Of a DNA stretch of 64,000 nt, positions 44,973 through 53,593 are shown in pieces. Position 1 is the stretch's first letter. Each line of letters starts with the position of its first letter. Made by a program: the position numbers and the translations under genes. Origin of the DNA: Lysobacter_C viscosus (lineage in GTDB: Bacteria > Pseudomonadota > Gammaproteobacteria > Xanthomonadales > Xanthomonadaceae); contig NZ_JBJMAV010000005.1 in NCBI RefSeq assembly GCF_046600715.1, positions 1 through 64,000 on the forward strand, in the 5' to 3' direction. Under the pieces are notes generated by a model, which was given only the letters and a program-made list of their open reading frames with translations, had not been told where the DNA came from and searched no databases.

Positions 44973-45803
44973 ATGCAGAAGATCGAATCGCACGTCAGCT
45001 TCGGCGGCACCCAGGAGGTCTGGCGGCACGCGTCCAGCACCCTGGGTTGCGAGATGAAGTTCGCCGTGTACCTGCCGCCGCAGGCGGCCGACGGCCCGTG
45101 CCCGGTGCTGTACTGGCTGAGCGGCCTGACCTGCACCGAGCAGAACTTCATCGCCAAGGCCGGTGCGCAACGGCATGCGGCCGAACACGGCCTGATCGTG
45201 GTTGCGCCGGACACCAGCCCACGCGGGCAGGACGTGCCCGACGGCGACGGCTACGACCTGGGTCTTGGGGCGGGCTTCTACCTCAATGCAACGCGCGCGC
45301 CGTGGGACACGCATTACCGCATGCACGACTACGTGGCCGATGAATTGCCGGCGCTGGTGGACGCGATGTTCCCGACCACCACCGCGCGCGGCATCAGCGG
45401 GCATTCGATGGGTGGCCACGGCGCGCTGGTGCTGGCGCTGCGAAACCCGGGGCGGTACCGCAGCGTGTCAGCGTTCTCGCCCATCGTCGCGCCCTCACGC
45501 GTGCCGTGGGGCGAGAAGGCCTTCACCGCCTACCTGGGCGAGGACCGCGAGGCCTGGGCGCAGTGGGACGCGTGCGAGCTGGTGCGAAGCGCGAGCCAGC
45601 GCGTCGAACTGCTGGTCGACCAGGGCGACGCTGACGAATTCCTGCAGGAGCAGCTGCGTCCCGGGTTGCTGGCCGAGGCCTGCAGCGCAGCCGGGCACCC
45701 GCTGACACTGCGGCTGCAGCCGGGCTACGACCACAGCTACTACTTCATCGCCAGCTTCATCGGCGATCACTTGGCGCATCACGCCCGTGCGCTGAAGGGC
45801 TGA
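44973..45803 (+). CDS. fghA: S-formylglutathione hydrolase
   Basis: FghA hydrolyses S-formylglutathione to formate and glutathione, the last step after FrmA. The 276-residue esterase-D-type serine hydrolase starts MQKIESHVSFGGTQEVWRH. It has the conserved LYWLSGLTCTEQNFI, nucleophile Ser145 in ISGHSMGGHGAL, the Asp in LLVDQGDADEFL and His254 in QPGYDHSYYFI. Triad order and length match the family. It is flanked on both sides by REP islands. Confidence 0.95.
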   Translation: MQKIESHVSFGGTQEVWRHASSTLGCEMKFAVYLPPQAADGPCPVLYWLSGLTCTEQNFIAKAGAQRHAAEHGLIVVAPDTSPRGQDVPDGDGYDLGLGAGFYLNATRAPWDTHYRMHDYVADELPALVDAMFPTTTARGISGHSMGGHGALVLALRNPGRYRSVSAFSPIVAPSRVPWGEKAFTAYLGEDREAWAQWDACELVRSASQRVELLVDQGDADEFLQEQLRPGLLAEACSAAGHPLTLRLQPGYDHSYYFIASFIGDHLAHHARALKG

Positions 45804-45814
45804 GCGCACGACCT

Positions 45815-45932
45815 GTAGGAGCGGCTTCAGCCGCCAGTGCCTTCGCAGCGACGCGTCACTTGTAGGAGCGACGGGAGTCGCGACCCGCGCAAGCCATTGA
45901 TCGCCCGCGGTCGCGACTCACGTCGCTCCTGC
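45815..45932. repeat. Composite REP island 6 (A+ B+ B-)
   Basis: A(+) begins at 45815 (GTAGGAGCGGCTTCAGCCGC), B(+) at 45862 (GTAGGAGCGACGGGAGTCGC) and inverted B at 45909-45932. Starts are 47 and 47 bases apart. The expected fourth element is missing: the convergent PP-loop gene ends 15 bases later. The island separates the ends of fghA and that gene. Confidence 0.85.
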
Positions 45933-45946
45933 AAGGGCCAGTTCGT

Positions 45947-46630
45947 TTACGTCGCGGGCGCCCCAAGCACGAAATCGGTGTAGGCAAAGCGCCCATCGCG
46001 CAGCACGGTCCCGCCACGGGTGACCGGCAACGGTCCGTCGAACATCGGGCCTGCATGGACCAGGGTGTGGAACTCACCGTTCTCGCCGCACGGGTCGCAC
46101 GTGCCGGGCAGGTCATCGAGCAGGGCGGTGTCGAAATCCCGGCCACTGAACGCCGCGTCCAGTTGCTGCGTATCCACGCAGCACAGCGCCGTACGCAGCC
46201 CGCCCTCGATCATCGTGTGCGCCAGCGCGCGGGTGTCGCTGCCGAACAGCGGGAACACGGGGGTCCAGCCCAGCCGCGCGCACAGCGCCTCGCGCCAGGT
46301 GCGGATGTCGGCGAGGAACAGGTCGCCGAAGGCGATCGTCGACACCCCCGGGCTCCGGGATGCGGCACGGACGAGGGCGTCGGCGAACGATGCTTCGTAG
46401 CTTGCGTTGTCGGCGCGCTGCGGGATCCATGCCTCCACTACCGGCAGGCCGGCGGCCCTGGCCTGGGCGTGCAGCACGTCGCGGCGGATGCCCTGCATCG
46501 AGATGCGGTCGAAGCCTTCGGTCAGCGTGGTCAGCAGGCCCACCACGCGCACGTCGTCGCGCTGGCGCAGGGTGTGCAGGGTCCAGGCGGCGTCTTTGCC
46601 GCCGCTCCAGGAAAGCAGGATGTCGGTCAT
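45947..46630 (-). CDS. DPH6-like ATP-pyrophosphatase (diphthine--ammonia ligase family)
   Basis: A 227-residue PP-loop protein starting MTDILLSWSGGKDAAWTLHTL, with the ATP-binding SGGKDA motif, then GLLTTLTEGFDRISMQGIRRDVLHAQA and the family-specific end DLPGTCDPCGENGEFHTLVH. Eukaryotic DPH6 amidates diphthine on elongation factor 2; bacteria lack diphthamide, so the substrate here is unknown. An earlier in-frame start would run back through REP island 7 and is rejected. It sits between two REP islands. Confidence 0.88.
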   Translation of the reverse strand: MTDILLSWSGGKDAAWTLHTLRQRDDVRVVGLLTTLTEGFDRISMQGIRRDVLHAQARAAGLPVVEAWIPQRADNASYEASFADALVRAASRSPGVSTIAFGDLFLADIRTWREALCARLGWTPVFPLFGSDTRALAHTMIEGGLRTALCCVDTQQLDAAFSGRDFDTALLDDLPGTCDPCGENGEFHTLVHAGPMFDGPLPVTRGGTVLRDGRFAYTDFVLGAPAT

Positions 46631-46698
46631 GCGGGGATTATCGCCGCTGTGATCGTGACGCACGCCGCGTCGGCGATCGCACCCTGTAGGACGCACCT

Positions 46699-46866
46699 GT
46701 AGGAGCGGCTTCAGCCGCGAGCGCTTTCCCGAAAGGCGATCACCTGTAGGAGCGACGTGAGTCGCGACCGCGGCAGGACGGGGGGAATCACGGTCGCGAC
46801 TTACGTCGCTCCTACAGGGTGCGGTGTTGCGCGGGTCAGGGCATTGCGGCCGAAGCCGCTCCCGCA
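46699..46866. repeat. Composite REP island 7 (A+ B+ B- A-)
   Basis: A(+) begins at 46699 (GTAGGAGCGGCTTCAGCCGC), B(+) at 46746 (GTAGGAGCGACGTGAGTCGC), inverted B at 46792 and inverted A (a variant ending CCGCTCCCGC) at 46845-46866. Starts are 47, 46 and 53 bases apart. It lies between the PP-loop gene and the end of a hypothetical gene, both on the minus strand. Confidence 0.85.
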
Positions 46867-46892
46867 GGTGCCCGCGACACCGACGCCACGCC

Positions 46893-47237
46893 TCAGGCCG
46901 CGGTGACGTCCCGCAGCTCCCACGCGCTGCCGGCCAGCAGGCGCAGGCGCTGCTTGAGCACATGCCCGGAAATGGAACTGGTCACCTGCAGGTCGATGTG
47001 CAGGTCGTGCTGCTCGCCGTGGACGACCGCGTGCGGGTCGACTTCACCCAGCGACGGGTCCACCTCGTCAGGCTCGTCCTGCATCTGGCGCCAGCGTTCG
47101 AACAGCGTCGGCTCGCGCAGCGCGTCCTGCAGCTGCTCGGCGAAGACATCGGCGCCCTGCGCCGTGAACGACAGCGAGGGCGTGGTTCCGCGGGCAAGGC
47201 TGCCGTCGGGGAGGCGGATGTAGTAGCGGGTGGCCAT
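46893..47237 (-). CDS. Conserved-looking hypothetical protein
   Basis: A 114-residue soluble, acidic protein with no signal peptide or membrane helix. It starts MATRYYIRLPDGSLARGTTPSLSF, followed by a helix-rich part (VFAEQLQDALREPTLFERWRQMQ), and an acidic segment (DEPDEVDPSLGEVDP) before a strand-rich end (HDLHIDLQVTSSISG). I do not recognise a family. It is supported as a gene by balanced amino-acid composition in contrast with the shadow frames, by an isolated start and by a nearby REP island at its 3' side. Confidence 0.65.
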   Translation of the reverse strand: MATRYYIRLPDGSLARGTTPSLSFTAQGADVFAEQLQDALREPTLFERWRQMQDEPDEVDPSLGEVDPHAVVHGEQHDLHIDLQVTSSISGHVLKQRLRLLAGSAWELRDVTAA

Positions 47238-47400
47238 GGTGGGTGTCTCGTTCGGGATGGGTCGAGCGTAGGCCGGCGCGCTTCCAGCGTCCGTGAAAGC
47301 GGTGGGTCATGCAGACCGCGCCCGCCGCGGAGTGATGAACTGAGCGCGCGCGCGGAGGCCCGGTTTCCCACCCGCCCGCGCCCGCTCTGAATGCCACTCC

Positions 47401-50400
47401 TCAGTGCACGTGCCCCGCGCCGCCCTTCGGACAGTGGCAGACCGCCGTCGGGCCGAACTGGGTACCGAAGGTCTGGCCGTCGCGGTGGCGCTGCCAGTAG
47501 AAGACCGGCGCCGGGGTGGCGTCGTTGCCGATTTCGGCCATGTCCGCCGCCACGTCGAACAGCCGGCCGTCGACCATCACGTAGCGGGTCCGGACGGTGG
47601 CGCGGATGTCGTCCAGCGGATTGCCGTCCAGCACCACCAGGTCGGCCTGCTTGCCGACCTCCAGCGAACCGATGTGGCGCGACAGGCCCAGGTAGTCGGC
47701 GCCGTCGATGGTGAATGCACGCAGCGCCTCGAAGTTGGTGAAGCCGCCCTGGGTGAGCATCCACGCCTCCCAGTTCGGACTCAGCCCCTGCAGCTGGCCG
47801 TGCCCGCCGACCTGGATCCTGACCCCCGCATCGCGCAGGGTCTTCTTCGCCTTGGCGACCTCAATGTGCCAGTAGTCCCAGTCCGGTGCCGTCTCGCGGC
47901 GGATGCTGCGCGCGTCCAGCGTCTCGCGCGGGAAGAAGCGGTTGAGCTTGGGGTCTTCCCAGACGTTGTCGCGCGCGTACCACCAGTACTCGCCCGACAG
48001 GCCGCCGTAGCTGACCACCAGGGTCGGCGTATTGCGCACGTCGGTCTCCGACCACAGCTGCACCACGTCCCTGTAGAGCGGTGCGACCGGGATGTTGTGC
48101 TCGATGCCGGTGGCACCGTCGAGCACCATGGTCATGTTGTGGTGGAAGGTGGACCCGCCTTCCTCCACCACCAGCATGCCCAGCTCGCGCGCGGCGGCGT
48201 TGATCTGCTGGCGCTGGTCGCGGCGTGGCTGGTTGTAGCTCTTCACCGAGAACGCGCCGTTGGCCTTCATCCGGCGCAGGTGGCTGCGCGCGTCGTCCAG
48301 CGAGTTGACCACCGCCTTGAAGTCGCCATCGGCGCCGTAGAGGATGGTGCCGGTGGAAAACACGCGCGGGCCGACCATGCGGCCCGCCTTCTGCAGCTCG
48401 GCCTCGGAGAACACGAACTCGGTCGTGGCCGACGGGTCGTGCATGGTGGTGACGCCGAACGCCAGGTTGCTGTAGTAGGCCCAGTTCTGCTGCGGGATGA
48501 CGCCCTGGCCGAAGTGCGCGGCGTGCGCGTGCGCGTCAACGTACCCGGGCACGATGGTCTTGCCGCTGGCATCGATGACGTTGGCGCCCGCGGGGATGGG
48601 GACCGAGGCGCCCACCGCTTCGATCACGTCGCCCCGCAGCACGATGGTGCCGTTCTCGATGACGTCCTGGGTGTTTTCCGCATCGCGCATGGTGACGATG
48701 CGCGCGTTGGTGAAGGCGACCAGTTCGTCGGGCGCGTCCACCGCCACCGTCAGCCCGATCGGGATGCCCGCCTCCTCGTGGCTGGGCTTGGCCGGCTCGG
48801 CGGGCGAACCGGGCAGGTAGCCCACCGCCTGGTCCAGCGGGCGCGAGTGGTAGCGGTTGCCGACCATCCAGTGCAGCGAGGTGGAGTCCGCGCTCCAGTG
48901 CAGGTAGCTGCCCACGTCGGCGCTGACCTGGGTGACCGGCACCGCCTTGCTGTCCTTGCCCAGTTCGATCGCCTTGCCGGTGGTGACCAGCGGCGCGACA
49001 TAGGCGTTGAACAGCTCGGTGAAGGCGACCCACTTGCCGTCGGGGCTGAGATGCACGGCGTCGACATACTTGAGGTCGAACACCTCGCGCGGGTCCTCGC
49101 CGTTGAGCCCGACCGACATCAGCTTCTTCTCCAGGCCGCCGCCGGTGAGGTAGTACACGCGCTCGCCGTCGGCACTGAACTGCGGCGACTCGCCCCCGTC
49201 GGCCACACGCACCGCCCCGCCGCCGCCCGCCGGCATCACGTAGATGCCGCGCTCCTGCGACCACAGGCTGCCGGTCAGGCCACCGCCGCCGGTCTTGCTG
49301 TAGACGATGCGGCGGCCATCGGGCGAGAACCTGGGCGCGTAGTAGAAGCCCTTCTCGTCGGTCAGGCGCTTGCCCATGCCAGCGCCGCCGGCGTCGCGCA
49401 CGTAGATCGCGCCCAGCGCTTCGTCCGACCAGGTCGTGTAGAGCAGCTTGCGACCGTCGGCGCTGAAGCTGGGCTGGTACTCGTAGAGGCCGTCGTTGCC
49501 GGTCAGGCGCTGCGGCGTGCCGCCCGGCAGCTGCTTGCGCCACAGGTGGCCGACCGCATGGAACACCACGCTGCGACCGTCGGCGCTGGTGGCGACGTCG
49601 CGGATCATCTTCGGCGCGAAACTGCCTTCGTCGATGGTCTGCTCGAAGCGCAACGCGTCGGTCACGGTCTGCTCGACGCCGGCGGTGAACGGGATGGTGG
49701 TCGCCTGCCCGCTGGCGATGTCCACGCGCCACAACTTGCCCCGTGCCCACAGCACCACGGCGCGGTTGTCCGGGGTCCAGTCGAAGCCCGTGTACGGGCC
49801 GAAGATCGCCCACGCCTCCTGCTGGTCGTGGCTGAGTGCGTCCCATACCGGGCGAACCTGTCCGCTGGCCAGGTCCATCACGTGCAGCACCGACTTGTCG
49901 CGGATGCGCTTGACGAACGCCAGCGACTTGCCGTCGGGGGAGGGCTGCGGCCGGACCGCACCGCCGGCGGTGCCGATCAGGGTGTCGACCTTGCCGGTCT
50001 CGCGGTCCAGCCGCTTGATCGCGTAGATCACCCCGTGCGGGTCCTTGTTGTACTGGAACGTCGGACCCTGGCTGACGTCCTCGGAGAAGTAGACATAGCG
50101 GCCATCGGGCGACACCGCGGGCTCGCCCAGGTCCTGCTGGTCGTTCTTCTGCTTGGTCAGCTGCACGCCGGCACCGGCGCCCTGGGCGCCGCTGCGGTGG
50201 TACATCCACAGCTCGCCCGCGCCCAGCGAGCGCTCGCCGGTGAAGTGCTTGCGGCCCACGATGAACTGGCCGTCCGGCGTCCACGCCGGGTTGTTGAGCA
50301 GGCGGAAGTCCTCCTTGCTCACCTGCACGGGATTGCGGCCGTCGACGCCGATGCGCCACAGGTTGTTGCCGCCGCCGCGGTCGGAGGTGAAGGCCAGCTC

Positions 50401-50859
50401 GCTGCCGTCGGGCGAGAAGCGCGGCTGCACGTCCCAGGCCGGGCCGGAGGTGACCCGGCGCGCGGTGCCGCCGTCGATCGACAGCAGGTAGAGGTCGCCC
50501 AGCAGCGAGAACGCCAGCTGGCGCCCGTCGGGGGCGACATCCACGTCCATCCAGGTACCTTCGTCGGTGTCGAAGCGCACCGTTCTGGTGGGGCCGTGCG
50601 CGGCCGACACGTCCCACTTGGCTTCCTCGGCTTCTGCGTCCTTGCGTGCGCCCCGTGCGGTCTGCAGGGGCGCCTGTGCGGGGTCGTTGCCGACCGGGTC
50701 GAGCGCATCCTGCTCCAGCTGCACCGGCGGTGCTTCGGGGTCCGCGTCGGCCTGCTCGGGTGGCGCCGGTTGCGGTTGCGGCTGCGGCTGCTGGGCGAAG
50801 GCGGGAGCGACAAGTGCGCTGGCGAGCGCGAGGACGAGCAGGCGACGGGTCGGGGTCAT
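47401..50859 (-). CDS. TolB-like propeller / amidohydrolase fusion protein, exported
   Basis: A 1152-residue protein with signal peptide (ALASALVAPAFAQ) and a Gln/Pro-rich linker. Residues ~85-690 carry TolB/WD40-like propeller repeats (PRFSPDGSELAFTSD, PAVSPDGRYVYFSED, PSFSADGRKLLYTTW). A C-terminal amidohydrolase domain (about 720-1130) holds the metal HxH at H777/H779 (VDAHAHAAHFG), GVTTMHDPS, IEHNIPVAPLYRD and the final SRHIGSLEVGKQADLVVLDGNP. The usual product name is amidohydrolase family protein; substrates are unknown and may be peptides or cyclic amides. A short His/Cys tail (CHCPKGGAGHVH) ends it. Confidence 0.9.
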   Translation of the reverse strand: MTPTRRLLVLALASALVAPAFAQQPQPQPQPAPPEQADADPEAPPVQLEQDALDPVGNDPAQAPLQTARGARKDAEAEEAKWDVSAAHGPTRTVRFDTDEGTWMDVDVAPDGRQLAFSLLGDLYLLSIDGGTARRVTSGPAWDVQPRFSPDGSELAFTSDRGGGNNLWRIGVDGRNPVQVSKEDFRLLNNPAWTPDGQFIVGRKHFTGERSLGAGELWMYHRSGAQGAGAGVQLTKQKNDQQDLGEPAVSPDGRYVYFSEDVSQGPTFQYNKDPHGVIYAIKRLDRETGKVDTLIGTAGGAVRPQPSPDGKSLAFVKRIRDKSVLHVMDLASGQVRPVWDALSHDQQEAWAIFGPYTGFDWTPDNRAVVLWARGKLWRVDIASGQATTIPFTAGVEQTVTDALRFEQTIDEGSFAPKMIRDVATSADGRSVVFHAVGHLWRKQLPGGTPQRLTGNDGLYEYQPSFSADGRKLLYTTWSDEALGAIYVRDAGGAGMGKRLTDEKGFYYAPRFSPDGRRIVYSKTGGGGLTGSLWSQERGIYVMPAGGGGAVRVADGGESPQFSADGERVYYLTGGGLEKKLMSVGLNGEDPREVFDLKYVDAVHLSPDGKWVAFTELFNAYVAPLVTTGKAIELGKDSKAVPVTQVSADVGSYLHWSADSTSLHWMVGNRYHSRPLDQAVGYLPGSPAEPAKPSHEEAGIPIGLTVAVDAPDELVAFTNARIVTMRDAENTQDVIENGTIVLRGDVIEAVGASVPIPAGANVIDASGKTIVPGYVDAHAHAAHFGQGVIPQQNWAYYSNLAFGVTTMHDPSATTEFVFSEAELQKAGRMVGPRVFSTGTILYGADGDFKAVVNSLDDARSHLRRMKANGAFSVKSYNQPRRDQRQQINAAARELGMLVVEEGGSTFHHNMTMVLDGATGIEHNIPVAPLYRDVVQLWSETDVRNTPTLVVSYGGLSGEYWWYARDNVWEDPKLNRFFPRETLDARSIRRETAPDWDYWHIEVAKAKKTLRDAGVRIQVGGHGQLQGLSPNWEAWMLTQGGFTNFEALRAFTIDGADYLGLSRHIGSLEVGKQADLVVLDGNPLDDIRATVRTRYVMVDGRLFDVAADMAEIGNDATPAPVFYWQRHRDGQTFGTQFGPTAVCHCPKGGAGHVH

Positions 50860-51005
50860 TGCGGAGCCGGTTGGCGGACGAATCCCGCAGCCTAGCCGCG
50901 ATCGCGCCGTGCCACGTAGGCCGGAAGTCCTGCCGGGTCGTGCCGCAGGTGGCGGTTCGCGGCATGCCTCCGCCCGTGGGTCCCACAGAGGTGCCGCAAG
51001 ACCGC

Positions 51006-51027
51006 TCGCGGCAGTAGCCGCTCCTGC
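51006..51027 (-). repeat. Solitary A-type REP palindrome
   Basis: An inverted A copy (TCGCGGCAGTAGCCGCTCCT...) differs from the consensus at two or three positions. It lies ten bases beyond the degV stop, between the degV and amidohydrolase genes. No B elements accompany it; a CGTAGGCCGG stretch at 50935 might be a decayed partner. It suggests that single units occur besides the composite islands. Confidence 0.7.
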
Positions 51028-51037
51028 AAAGGACCGG

Positions 51038-51979
51038 CTACTCGAACGGCGCCGTCTCCGCGGCGAAGCCCACGATCAGCGCGCCCTTGCCGACGTTGAC
51101 CATGCCGGTGAGGCTCATGACGCTTTCGAACAGCTCGATGTTGTGCTCCCTGCAGGCGTCCTTCAGGCGGCTGTAGCCCGGCAGCGCGCGCATTTCCTCC
51201 AGCTCGCCGCCGTAGCTCAGCGCGACGGTGGGCGTCATCAGGCCGGCGCGGACCCGCTTGATGGTGAAGTCGAACAGCCGTTCGACCGCCTGCTCGAACC
51301 CCTTGATCTTGGCCACCGGTGCGGTCTCGCCGCGGTTGCAGTGCAGCACCGGCTTGATGTCCAGGGCGCTGCCCAGCGCCGCGCTCAGCAGGCTGACGCT
51401 GCGGTCGTTCTTCTTGCGTGCGCGGGCGCGCAGGTAGTACAGGTCGCGCGGCACCATGTAGCCCTGGGTGTGCAGGGCCAGGTTCTCCAGGCGGGCACGG
51501 ATCTTGGGCGCGCCTTCGCCGGCGTCGCGCAGGCGCACGGCTTCCACCGCGGTGATGGCCTGGGCCGAGAACAGGTTCTGGGTGTCGACCACGCGAAGGG
51601 CGAAGGGCGTGGTGTTGCCCGCCGCCGCGCGCACCGGCTTGTACTCGTTGAGGATGGCGAAGCTGGCCTGCTGCGCGTTGTCGAAGATCGGGCTGCGCGA
51701 GCGGGTGATGGTCATGCAGAACACGTAGTCGTAATCGATCACCAGGCGCTTGAGGAACAGCTCCTGGATCTGCTGCACCGTGAACGGCATGGTCTCGGCC
51801 TCGGCGCCGCGCTCGGCGACGTGGGCATGCAGGAACTCCAGCGTGGCCTGCTCGTCACGGTGGTCGGCCAGCACCGCCTCGCCGATGCGCACGGTGATCG
51901 GCAGCACCGTCACGTCGTGCTGCTGCAGGTACTCCAACGGCAGGTCGCAGGCCGAGTCGACGACAAGTCCAATGCGCAT
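51038..51979 (-). CDS. DegV family fatty-acid-binding protein
   Basis: A 313-residue soluble protein starting MRIGLVVDSACDLPLEYLQQHDVTVLPITVRIG, the DegV N-terminal signature, with later MTITRSRSPIFDNAQQA and LYYLRARARKKNDRSVSLLSAALGSALDIKPVL. DegV/FakB proteins bind fatty acids and in Firmicutes present them to the kinase FakA. No FakA is seen here, so the role is open. The in-frame upstream extension is not family-like. A TATGCT hexamer on the minus strand at 52022-52027 might be its -10 box. Confidence 0.9.
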   Translation of the reverse strand: MRIGLVVDSACDLPLEYLQQHDVTVLPITVRIGEAVLADHRDEQATLEFLHAHVAERGAEAETMPFTVQQIQELFLKRLVIDYDYVFCMTITRSRSPIFDNAQQASFAILNEYKPVRAAAGNTTPFALRVVDTQNLFSAQAITAVEAVRLRDAGEGAPKIRARLENLALHTQGYMVPRDLYYLRARARKKNDRSVSLLSAALGSALDIKPVLHCNRGETAPVAKIKGFEQAVERLFDFTIKRVRAGLMTPTVALSYGGELEEMRALPGYSRLKDACREHNIELFESVMSLTGMVNVGKGALIVGFAAETAPFE

Positions 51980-52279
51980 GATTCCCCCAGGGGTGGTAAC
52001 GGCCACCAAAATGTGACGCGGAGCATACATTGGCCGCGCGGCCGGCTCACGCTGCATCGCGGTGCCGGCATTCCCGGCCCGCGCGGGATCGGGCTACCCG
52101 CCATGGAGGCGCCGGACCGCTTGATCCGGTATCGGCCGGCCCCGCCGCTACTTGAGGAAGTCGGTGGCTGCAGGCGACGGTCGCACCTGCGCGGCCGGGC
52201 CCGGACACGGAACACGCAATCGCCGCGAGGCCAGCGGCGACGCGGCGCGTGCGTCAGCAGCGGTGCGGCGGGGGACCCG
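51980..52279. other. degV-amidohydrolase intergenic region
   Basis: A 300-base stretch without a supported gene. It holds the degV leader with a weak promoter candidate (TATGCT on the minus strand at 52022-52027), the palindrome GGCCGCGCGGCC next to it, and otherwise nothing I can interpret. It separates degV from the amidohydrolase pair upstream. Confidence 0.5.
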
Positions 52280-53593
52280 TCAGCGACGCGTGTCCCCGGA
52301 CGGATACGCGCGCGGCAGGCCGCCGTTGTCGGCCGGCACCCGGGGCCGCAGGTAGCGGTCGCGCAGTTCGGTCTGGCGGCTGCGCATCGGGACCGCCCGG
52401 CCGTCCATCCAGACCTGCAGGGCGACCGCGTTGACCTCCAGCGGGTCGCCGCTCCACAGCACCATGTCCGCGCGCTGGCCCGGGGCGATGCGCCCGACCG
52501 TGTCGCCGACGCCAAGCGCCTGCGCCGGCACGGTGGTCAGGCCCGCCAGGCCCTGCTCCCACGGCAGGCCCGCGGCCACCGCGTTGCCTGCCAACTGGCG
52601 CATCTTGCGCGCGTTGTGGCTGCCATCGCCGCTCTGGGCGAAGCTGACCGGGACGCCGGCGGCGTGCAGCCGGGCGGCGTTCTGCATGGTCGCGCCCACC
52701 TGGTCGAAGTTGGCCGGCAGGTTGCCCAGCGGATCCACGAACACCGGCACCTTGGCCGCGGCCAGTTCGGGCGCCAGCTTCCACGCTTCGGCGCCGCCGA
52801 CGATTGCGATCCGTACGCCGTGGCGGTCCGACCAGCGCAGCAACTGGCGGATGTCGGCGGCGCGGTGGACGTCGACCATGACCCGCCCGCCACCGTCGAG
52901 GTAACGCGCCAGCGTGCGCCGGCCGGCATGCGTCAGCAGCGCGGCGTTGGCATCGGGGCCGATGCGGCCGCGCACTTCGTCGATCAGCTGGTCCAGGATC
53001 ATCCATTGCGCCGCGCGCGAGTTGCCGCTGAGCCCGGCCGCGCCGCTGCCCAGGTCGACGAACAGCACCCTGCCGCCGATCGGGTCGGGGTCGCCGTCCA
53101 GCCGCACCACCGCGCCCTGGCCGCCGATGATCGAACCGCCGCTGGTGGTGTTGGCGCCCAGCAGGGTCCAGCCGATGCCTTCCACCCGCGCCACCGGCAC
53201 CAGCACCGAGGCCGGGTTGTAGGCCAGGGTGACGTCGAACTCAGGGCGTACCGTCATCTGCTTGGTGTCGGCGCCCAGGCCCAGGGCGGCATCGACCGTG
53301 CCGCGCTCGCCGGAGACTTCCTCCAGGCCGATGCCGGTGATGCCGCCGAACAGTGTCGGCGTGAGCGGCCGCCCCTGTGCGTCCACGGTCTGCGCGCCAG
53401 CCGGTGCGGCCAGCCCGGCGCCGACCTGGCGCACGACGCCGCCGGTCACCAGCACGTCGGCGTTTTCCAGCGTGCCCTGGCTGCCCGCGGTGTGGACCCG
53501 GGCATTGCGGATCAGCAGGTCCTGGGCACTGGCGCCCAAGGCCAGCAACGACAGCATGGCGGCGGTCAGTGCCCTGGTCGCAAAGCGGTTCAT
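52280..53593 (-). CDS. Degenerate amidohydrolase-family protein, exported
   Basis: A 437-residue exported protein with signal peptide (MLSLLALGASAQ) and the amidohydrolase composite-domain start QDLLIRNARVHTAGSQGTLENADVLVTGG. Where active family members have the G-x-x-D-x-H-x-H metal motif, this one has TPTLFGGITG (about residues 78-87) without histidines. The end RIAPGQRADMVLWSGDPLEVNAVALQVWMDG is normal. It overlaps the 3' end of a catalytically intact paralogue by four bases (ATGA). It may be a non-catalytic partner or have changed chemistry. Confidence 0.85.
   Translation of the reverse strand: MNRFATRALTAAMLSLLALGASAQDLLIRNARVHTAGSQGTLENADVLVTGGVVRQVGAGLAAPAGAQTVDAQGRPLTPTLFGGITGIGLEEVSGERGTVDAALGLGADTKQMTVRPEFDVTLAYNPASVLVPVARVEGIGWTLLGANTTSGGSIIGGQGAVVRLDGDPDPIGGRVLFVDLGSGAAGLSGNSRAAQWMILDQLIDEVRGRIGPDANAALLTHAGRRTLARYLDGGGRVMVDVHRAADIRQLLRWSDRHGVRIAIVGGAEAWKLAPELAAAKVPVFVDPLGNLPANFDQVGATMQNAARLHAAGVPVSFAQSGDGSHNARKMRQLAGNAVAAGLPWEQGLAGLTTVPAQALGVGDTVGRIAPGQRADMVLWSGDPLEVNAVALQVWMDGRAVPMRSRQTELRDRYLRPRVPADNGGLPRAYPSGDTRR

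Noticed and set aside
46631..46963. N-terminal extension of the PP-loop protein
   Set aside because: It is translated from REP island 7 and is not family-like; MTDILLSWSGGKD is the natural start.
47404..50895. 1163-codon plus-strand frame opposite the TolB-amidohydrolase gene
   Set aside because: The minus strand carries the recognisable propeller and metal motifs; the plus frame is Val/Ala/His/Arg/Gln biased and has none.
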